Below the pieces are notes generated by a model that saw only the letters and a program-made list of their open reading frames with translations, did no database searches and was not told where the DNA came from. DNA of 64,000 nt, taken from positions 3,814 to 67,813 of the forward strand of contig JBFYMA010000022.1 in the NCBI GenBank assembly GCA_041305085.1, read 5' to 3'. Position 1 is the stretch's first letter. Each line of letters starts with the position of its first letter. The position numbers and the translations under genes are program-made. Source of the stretch: SURF-58 sp041305085. GTDB taxonomy: Archaea; Nanobdellota; Nanobdellia; Woesearchaeales; UBA9642. Below, in pieces: positions 59,654-64,000 of this stretch.

Positions 59654-60475
59654 ATGGAGCATCAGGTGACAGAGGAAGAGCTGAAAAACATGAGTCCTGA
59701 GCAGATTGCAGAGCTTCAAAAGCAGAACTGCATCTTCTGCAAGATAATCAGCGGAGAGATTCCTTCAAAAAAAGTCTTTGAAGACGAGTTCTGCACTGCC
59801 ATCCTCGACATCAATCCAGCAAACGAAGGTCATGTGCTTATACTGCCGAAAGAGCACTACCAAATCCTTCCCCAGATCCCTGAAAATATTGTCGGAAAGC
59901 TGTTTGTGGTTGCAAAAGAGATTTCTCACTCAATACTCCAGGCTTTTGGCGCAAAAGGAACAAATATTTTTGTTGCAAATGGGCAGGTTGCTGGCCAAAG
60001 AGCTCCTCATTTCATGATTCATGTGTTCCAGAGGGCAGAGGGGGATGGGATTTTCAAAAACAATCCTTCAAAGCTTTCTGCCCAGGATATCCAAAAGCTG
60101 AAAAGCCATCTTGTTCCAAAAATTAGCAGGCTGTTTGGGAGCGGGGCAGAAGAAGAGTCTGCAAGCCTTCTCGAAACAGAAAGCATTGATCAAGACATGG
60201 TAAGGGATCTTCAGAGAAAAAAGCAGCAAGATGAAGAGCAGGAAGAAGACTCTTACAAGGATGACTTTGAAGAATATGACAAAGCTGAAGAAACAGAAAA
60301 AAGAAGCGATGCTGAAGGCGAAAAGCCAGAGAGCAAAGAGGATGAGAATAAAGACAAAAGCCCTGAAGAGGACAATGAAAACGAAGACGAGCATGAAGGA
60401 GAAGAACACCAGGATGTAGATATTGAGAGCGGAGAAAAATTTGACCTTGACAAGATAGGTGATTTGTTCAGATGA
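59654..60475 (+). CDS. HIT-fold protein, nucleophile His replaced, acidic tail
   Basis: 273 residues. The HIT domain (about 20-150) has the zinc pair NCIFCKIISGEIPSKKVFED, ILDINPANEGHVLILPKEHY and NIFVANGQVAGQRAP, but the active-site triad reads PHFMIHVFQR where active members have PHxHxHxxPR: the middle His, the nucleophile, is Met. A tail of about 110 residues is extremely acidic with Lys (DEEQEEDSYKDDFEEYDKAE and similar). The start at 59654 is used; the longer frame overlaps the helicase. It overlaps the next gene, a second HIT-fold protein, by four bases. Confidence 0.85.
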   Translation: MEHQVTEEELKNMSPEQIAELQKQNCIFCKIISGEIPSKKVFEDEFCTAILDINPANEGHVLILPKEHYQILPQIPENIVGKLFVVAKEISHSILQAFGAKGTNIFVANGQVAGQRAPHFMIHVFQRAEGDGIFKNNPSKLSAQDIQKLKSHLVPKISRLFGSGAEEESASLLETESIDQDMVRDLQRKKQQDEEQEEDSYKDDFEEYDKAEETEKRSDAEGEKPESKEDENKDKSPEEDNENEDEHEGEEHQDVDIESGEKFDLDKIGDLFR

Positions 60476-60990
60476 GCGAAGAATTTGAAAACATCGAAAC
60501 CAGCCCAAGCTTTTTGTACTGGAATGAGAATATCATAATCATGCTTCCGGAAAAGCCGTTAAGCCCAGGTGAGCTGCAGATTTTTCCAAGAGAGCACTAC
60601 ACAATAATAGAGCAGGTCCCGAACAAAACTGTCTCAGAGCTGTTCAATGCAGCAAATTCTCTTTCAACAATGCTTTTTGAAAACCTGAACTGCCAGGGAA
60701 CAAACATAATAGTTGACAATGGTGTGCCTGCAGGCCAGTCTGTCTCAAGGGTTTCTGTAAGGGTTGTTCCCAGGCGGGAAAATGACGGCTTGGACCTTAT
60801 GTGGACTCCTCAAAAATTTTCAGAAGAGCAGATAAGGGTTTCTGCATTAAAGCTTGAGGATTATACAAAAAAGATTGTGCTGGAAGAGCCAAAACAAATG
60901 CAGGTTGTTCAGGAAAGCCAGGCAAAAGAAATCAAAGTGCTTAAAGGAGAGGAAAACTACAAGCTTAAGCAGCTGAAAAGGATTCCTTAG
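60472..60990 (+). CDS. Second HIT-fold protein with no active-site His
   Basis: 172 residues, clearly similar in layout to the preceding HIT protein: LSPGELQIFPREHYTIIEQV, GTNIIVDNGVPAGQSVSR and VSVRVVPRRENDG. The H-x-H-x-H triad is R-x-S-x-R here, and the N-terminal zinc Cys are absent too. It cannot act by the HIT mechanism. The four-base overlap with its partner suggests equimolar synthesis and a heterodimer, since HIT proteins are dimers. Tail is Lys/Glu rich. Function unknown. Confidence 0.8.
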   Translation: MSEEFENIETSPSFLYWNENIIIMLPEKPLSPGELQIFPREHYTIIEQVPNKTVSELFNAANSLSTMLFENLNCQGTNIIVDNGVPAGQSVSRVSVRVVPRRENDGLDLMWTPQKFSEEQIRVSALKLEDYTKKIVLEEPKQMQVVQESQAKEIKVLKGEENYKLKQLKRIP

Positions 60991-61012
60991 CCATTTTTTT
61001 CTCACCGCAAGC

Positions 61013-61022
61013 TTTTTAAATA
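61013..61022 (+). promoter_or_regulatory. TATA box for tRNA-Pro
   Basis: TTTTTAAATA, centred 30 bp before the first base of the tRNA, the standard archaeal distance. Confidence 0.55.
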
Positions 61023-61047
61023 GACCCCTTTTCCTGTGCTGTATTAT

Positions 61048-61186
61048 GGGGCTATGGGGTAGCTTGGAACAAGCCTAAAAGCTTGCAGGAGTTATCCTTT
61101 TCGGTTTGGGGCCGAACGACCCCGGTTCGAACTTGGCCCTTTGGAAGAATTTGTAAAAAGGGGCGGCGAAAGTCCGGGTAGCCCCA
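61048..61186 (+). tRNA. tRNA-Pro (anticodon TGG) with two apparent introns
   Basis: Acceptor GGGGCTA (61048-61054) pairs perfectly with TAGCCCC (61179-61185), discriminator A at 61186, no CCA encoded. D-arm begins TGGGGTAGCTTGG (61055-61067); an insert of about 24 bases (61068-61091) with its own CAAGC/GCTTG hairpin follows before TTATCCT. Anticodon stem TTCGG/CCGAA encloses loop TTTGGGG, anticodon TGG (61107-61109). T-stem CCCGG (61121-61125) and CCGGG (61174-61178) are separated by TTCGAA plus an insert of about 41 bases (61132-61172) with a GCCCTTT/AAAGGGGC stem. Removing both gives about 74 nt with a normal tRNA shape. Intron ends are approximate. Confidence 0.88.
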
Positions 61187-61211
61187 CTCAATTTTTGCAA
61201 AAAACAAAAAA

Positions 61212-61454
61212 ATGGTAAAAAAAGGAAGCGGTTCTGCAAAAAGGTTTGGAACCAGATACGGAAGAAGGCTTAGGGAAAAAGTGGCCAGTGCGGAGAAAGA
61301 GTATAGGGGGAAAAAACCCTGTCCTTTCTGCAGGAAAAACCATCTTAAAAGGGTTGCTGCAGGCATATGGGAGTGCAGGAAGTGCGGCTCAAAGTTTGCT
61401 GGAAAAGCATATAATCCTTCTCTTAATAAAAAAACTTCAGAGGTTGAGCAATAA
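61212..61454 (+). CDS. rpl37ae: Ribosomal protein eL43 (L37Ae)
   Basis: 80 residues, large ribosomal subunit protein. KGSGSAKRFGTRYGRRLREK is the conserved basic start; the zinc ribbon is KPCPFCRKNHLKRVAAGIWE with CRKCGSKFAG. It is the first gene of a compact run of five that overlap or nearly touch. Its stop codon overlaps the Rpo12 start by one base. Confidence 0.96.
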   Translation: MVKKGSGSAKRFGTRYGRRLREKVASAEKEYRGKKPCPFCRKNHLKRVAAGIWECRKCGSKFAGKAYNPSLNKKTSEVEQ

Positions 61455-61591
61455 TGGCTTCGTACAGGTGTTTCGGTTGCAAAAAAGAGGTTGCTGACAC
61501 TTATATAAAGAAAAAGATCAGGTGTCCATACTGCGGATCAAGGATTTTATTCAAGGAAAGAACTCAGATTGCAAAAGTAAAAGCCAGATAA
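61454..61591 (+). CDS. rpo12: RNA polymerase subunit Rpo12 (P)
   Basis: 45 residues, MASYRCFGCKKEVADTYIKK and IRCPYCGSRILFKERTQIAK with the closing VKAR. The two Cys pairs (CFGC, CPYC) bind zinc and match Rpo12/Rpb12 of archaeal and eukaryotic RNA polymerase. It starts one base inside the eL43 stop and ends one base before Pcc1. Confidence 0.95.
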   Translation: MASYRCFGCKKEVADTYIKKKIRCPYCGSRILFKERTQIAKVKAR

Positions 61592-61592
61592 A

Positions 61593-61829
61593 ATGTACAG
61601 TTGCACTATTTTTTTTGAAAGCAAGAAGCAGGATATTAACAATTTGAAAAAAATCTTCAGCTCTGAAAAAAAGGTTTCAGAAAAACGGGCTAATTTCAAA
61701 ATCTTGCACGATTCAAAGGGCATGAAGTTTTTGGTGGAGGCAAAGGATGCTGTTGCATTGAGGGCTGCTGCCAATACTGTTATGAAAAGCCTTGCAATCT
61801 ATGAAAAAGTTAAGGGTTTAAAAAAATGA
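61593..61829 (+). CDS. pcc1: KEOPS complex subunit Pcc1
   Basis: 78 residues. The Pcc1 fold is shown by FKILHDSKGMKFLVEAKDAV followed by ALRAAANTVMKSLAIYEKV, the helix that dimerises and contacts Kae1 in the complex that makes t6A in tRNA. Overlaps prefoldin beta by four bases. A small protein often missed, but the pattern and operon place it well. Confidence 0.88.
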   Translation: MYSCTIFFESKKQDINNLKKIFSSEKKVSEKRANFKILHDSKGMKFLVEAKDAVALRAAANTVMKSLAIYEKVKGLKK

Positions 61830-62152
61830 AAAAAGAAACAGAGGAAAAAATCAACCAGCTCCAGATGATTGAGTACAACATGCACAACCTTTCCTCCCAG
61901 AGGCAACAGTTCCACTCCCAGCTTTTGGAGATTGAGTCTGCAATTGGTGAGCTTAAAGGAAGAGAAACTGCTTTTAAGATTGTTGGCAACATAATGGTTG
62001 AGACTTCTAAGGATGAGCTTCAGAAAAGCCTTGCTGAAAAAAAAGAGAGGCTTGAGCTAAGGATAAAGCATATTGAAAAGCAGGAAAAAAGCTTCAAGGA
62101 AAAAGCAGACAATCTGCAAAAGGATGTAATGGATGAGATGAAAGGCGATTGA
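61826..62152 (+). CDS. pfdB: Prefoldin subunit beta
   Basis: 108 residues. Two coiled-coil helices joined by a beta-hairpin: EEKINQLQMIEYNMHNLSSQ at the N-terminus, the hairpin region AFKIVGNIMVETSKDELQKS, then RLELRIKHIEKQEKSFKEKA. Part of the hexameric chaperone that delivers unfolded proteins to the thermosome; the alpha subunit is not in this window. Confidence 0.93.
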   Translation: MKKETEEKINQLQMIEYNMHNLSSQRQQFHSQLLEIESAIGELKGRETAFKIVGNIMVETSKDELQKSLAEKKERLELRIKHIEKQEKSFKEKADNLQKDVMDEMKGD

Positions 62153-62153
62153 G

Positions 62154-62402
62154 ATGGGAGAAACTATTAATCAGGTGGTTGATCTTCTGAAAGACATTCA
62201 GCAGGAAGAGGGAATTCCAAAAAAAGTCAAGGAAAAGCTTGACGAGCTCATAGCAAGCCTTAATGACAACCAGGATATCCAGATGAAAGTCAACAAGTGC
62301 CTTAGCGAGCTTGACCAGCTGTCTGAGGATGTAAACCTTCCTGCTTTTGTAAGAACGCAGATATGGAATGCATCTTCTCTTCTTGAAAAGATTGAAAATT
62401 AG
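62154..62402 (+). CDS. UPF0147 family protein
   Basis: 82 residues, all-helical. KVKEKLDELIASLNDNQDIQ and ELDQLSEDVNLPAFVRTQIW are diagnostic for UPF0147, an archaeal family of unknown function usually found near prefoldin, as here (one base after pfdB). Confidence 0.9.
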   Translation: MGETINQVVDLLKDIQQEEGIPKKVKEKLDELIASLNDNQDIQMKVNKCLSELDQLSEDVNLPAFVRTQIWNASSLLEKIEN

Positions 62403-62425
62403 GAAGTAATTAATTGTGAGCCTTT

Positions 62426-63121
62426 CTAATGAGTGTTTTTGTTTTGCAGGCTTTCTTTCTTGATTGTTGTCTTTTCCTGCAGCAGGCATGAAAAGGGAAT
62501 AAGTAATATGTCTTCTTCCTCTGTAATGACTTGCAGATATACGCTGTTTGCTTTTTTTATGGTTCCTGAAATATTTCCCATTATTATTTTCGTTCCTGGT
62601 CTGAGCCCCAGCTTTCTCTTGAGAAAAATTCCTGCTGCAAAATTGGGAATAATGTTTCTAAGGCTGAGAATTATTGACAAAAGCACAACTATAACTATTA
62701 TGTAAGAAAGCCCCTGTGCTATTATTGATAATAGCCCCACCTGGGAGAGTGCAGCTATGACTGCCAAAAAGTATATTACAAATGATGCAAGCCCTGAAAT
62801 AAACCTTTCAATTTTCAGGTTTGCACGAAAAATTCTGTAGGCAGTCTGGTCCAACTCGATCATCTGGAAAAGCCTTTTCACTACTGTTCCAAGGATCCTG
62901 CCAAGTATGAACCCTATGAGAAGTATAATAAGTCCTATGAATATTTTGGAAATTATTGGGTTAATTGCAGTGAAGACTGCATTAGCCTGGCTTATCGAGC
63001 TGTTAAAAATACCCATATTATAAAGAAAAAATGCTGTTTTAAAAAGCTTGCTAAAAAATGCTGTCCAGAAAAGGGTTTCTAAAAAAACACCTTTCATAAT
63101 TCTGGTTGTTATTTTTTGCAA
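62426..63121 (-). CDS. MscS-like mechanosensitive channel
   Basis: 231 residues. After a hydrophobic start, helices at about 55-75 (IFIGLIILLIGFILGRILG), 105-125 (FISGLASFVIYFLAVIAALS) and 130-160 (AQGLSYIIVIVVLLSIIL) lead into the MscS beta domain: RNIIPNFAAGIFLKRKLGLR, GTKIIMGNISGTIKKANSVY and EEDILLIPFSCLLQEKTTIK. Small channels of this type relieve osmotic pressure. Start uncertain: TTG at 63121 has a GGGGTT ribosome site six bases before it; a later ATG at 63016 has none. Confidence 0.82.
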   Translation of the reverse strand: MQKITTRIMKGVFLETLFWTAFFSKLFKTAFFLYNMGIFNSSISQANAVFTAINPIISKIFIGLIILLIGFILGRILGTVVKRLFQMIELDQTAYRIFRANLKIERFISGLASFVIYFLAVIAALSQVGLLSIIAQGLSYIIVIVVLLSIILSLRNIIPNFAAGIFLKRKLGLRPGTKIIMGNISGTIKKANSVYLQVITEEEDILLIPFSCLLQEKTTIKKESLQNKNTH

Positions 63122-63167
63122 GCAAAACCCCTTACATCAATACCACTCTCCAGTGATTAAGTGTCGA

Positions 63168-63179
63168 AACGTTTATAAA
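63168..63179. promoter_or_regulatory. Shared TATA box between divergent genes
   Basis: CGTTTATAAATT is close to symmetrical; it lies about 25-47 bp from the start codons of both the channel gene (minus) and the gene at 63202 (plus), so it may serve both. Confidence 0.4.
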
Positions 63180-63201
63180 TTATGAATATAACCAGAAAAA
63201 A

Positions 63202-63885
63202 ATGCTGTTTGAGCCAGTTATTTCAGATGAAGAAGCTGAAAAATCAGGCAGGATAAAACTTCTGAAGCAAGAATTTATGGATACAACAATAGACAGCAAA
63301 AAAATAAGCGAAAACATAATAGATTCTTTCCTGCAGAAATTAGAATCCAATGGAGCAGAAATTCCTTTTGGATTATGTGAGTATATTGCAGAAATTTCAA
63401 AAGAAGGAGAACACCCTGAGGATGCATTCACAAGAGTGCAGAATGAGGAAAAGAAAACCAATAAAACGCTTGGAAAAAAAATCTTTAAGTATTATTCATC
63501 AAAGATTCCCCGCAAAATTGCAAAATGGAGCTCTGAAACAGCTATTAACAGCCACAATGTGGTGTTTGCGCTTACAAGAGAATACCAGAAGGATAGATCA
63601 ATAAACTTAACTGATTATTTCTCAGTAATAAGGCTTCTCTCAGAAATAGCTCCAGAATTCTCAGTTATTGCGCCAAGCCCTTTTAATTATCTTATACAAA
63701 ACACATTGACAGAAAAAGGCAACGGCTCTATCGATCTTGTTAGTTTTGATGAAGTAAAAAACCCTGAAAAAGGGCGCGATATTTTCAGCAAAACAAAACC
63801 TCACAAGCCTATCTGGAACTCTCTATGCGGAACAATAGAAGATTTTAACTACGAGATAGATAGAGAAAAAAGCTTTAAGAAATAA
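63202..63885 (+). CDS. Hypothetical protein, 227 residues
   Basis: Starts MLFEPVISDEEAEKSGRIKL. Mostly helical with several charged segments; EIPFGLCEYIAEISKEGEHP and SEIAPEFSVIAPSPFNYLIQ are the most hydrophobic parts. A C-terminal KPHKPIWNSLCGTIEDFNYE ends in a Lys-rich tail. No signal, membrane helix or recognised motif. It precedes the last dispersed repeat by one base and shares a promoter region with the channel gene. Function unknown. Confidence 0.75.
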   Translation: MLFEPVISDEEAEKSGRIKLLKQEFMDTTIDSKKISENIIDSFLQKLESNGAEIPFGLCEYIAEISKEGEHPEDAFTRVQNEEKKTNKTLGKKIFKYYSSKIPRKIAKWSSETAINSHNVVFALTREYQKDRSINLTDYFSVIRLLSEIAPEFSVIAPSPFNYLIQNTLTEKGNGSIDLVSFDEVKNPEKGRDIFSKTKPHKPIWNSLCGTIEDFNYEIDREKSFKK

Positions 63886-63886
63886 A

Positions 63887-64000
63887 AAAAATGTGCCTTA
63901 TGACTGAATAGCTCACCCTATCCCTGCCTCAAAGCAGGGGTGCAGAGCAATCAAAGATTACTGGCATCCCTCTGGGATATTACTGGCTCGCAATCTTGTA
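63887..64000. repeat. Dispersed intergenic repeat, copy 7 (cut by window end)
   Basis: AAAAAATGTGCCTTATGACTG onward matches the reverse of copy 5b, including CCCTGCCTCAAAGCAGGG and CAATCAAAGATTACTGGCAT, and runs off the edge at TTGCGAG-CAATCTTGTA. Starts one base after the stop codon at 63885. Confidence 0.75.

Overview
The window is AT-rich archaeal chromosome, most likely from a small-genome DPANN lineage (Woesearchaeota or Pacearchaeota-like; this placement is inferred from gene types, not computed). Archaeal signatures include RNA polymerase subunit Rpo12, ribosomal protein eL43, the KEOPS subunit Pcc1, prefoldin beta, UPF0147, archaeal-type AlaRS and GlyRS, RNase P protein Rnp4 and RNase P RNA, an XPD-type helicase, a Fap7-like kinase, a Pno1/Dim2-like double-KH protein, TrmB and Lrp regulators, and TATA boxes of the TTTATAAA kind about 25-30 bp before predicted transcription starts. 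Genes are densely packed on both strands, with frequent 1-4 nt overlaps.

Layout. 0-8 kb: truncated isochorismatase-family hydrolase, zinc-ribbon miniprotein and pgk, NIP7/PUA protein, coiled-coil protein, Rnp4, AlaRS, HAD phosphatase, small regulators. 8-16 kb: a decayed ribbon-helix-helix antitoxin gene with its palindromic operator, XPD helicase, membrane protein, nitroreductase, P-loop kinase, RNase P RNA, YjbQ, an alkaline-phosphatase-superfamily enzyme. 16-25 kb: membrane-anchored HTH regulator with an ABC-2 exporter, Fap7-like kinase, endonuclease III, acetate kinase and phosphotransacetylase, exported proteins. 25-32 kb: GlmS, TrmB regulator divergent from a KAS III-like enzyme, two-subunit 2-oxoacid:ferredoxin oxidoreductase. 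32-38 kb: an IS element next to an A-rich surface-polysaccharide cassette (2-epimerase, glycosyltransferase, AsnB) bounded by copies of a dispersed repeat. 38-52 kb: cysteine-repeat lipoprotein, GlyRS, PurF-like protein without its catalytic Cys, tRNA methyltransferase, an exported PPIase fused to a thioredoxin-like domain without CxxC, three related membrane proteins, double-KH protein, EamA transporter, GNAT. 52-64 kb: dUTPase, P-type ATPase, Lrp regulator divergent from a prenyl-synthase-like protein, Ski2-like helicase, two degenerate HIT proteins, a tRNA-Pro gene with two apparent introns, a translation/transcription gene run, and an MscS-like channel.

The metabolic genes suggest fermentation: oxoacid oxidoreductase -> acyl-CoA -> Pta -> AckA -> acetate plus ATP, with phosphoglycerate kinase nearby. 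Several proteins keep a familiar fold but lose catalytic residues (HIT pair, PurF-like, thioredoxin-like, prenyl-synthase-like), a theme worth following. Short palindromic repeats occur repeatedly, mostly just after stop codons and between convergent genes. No CRISPR array and no rRNA were seen.
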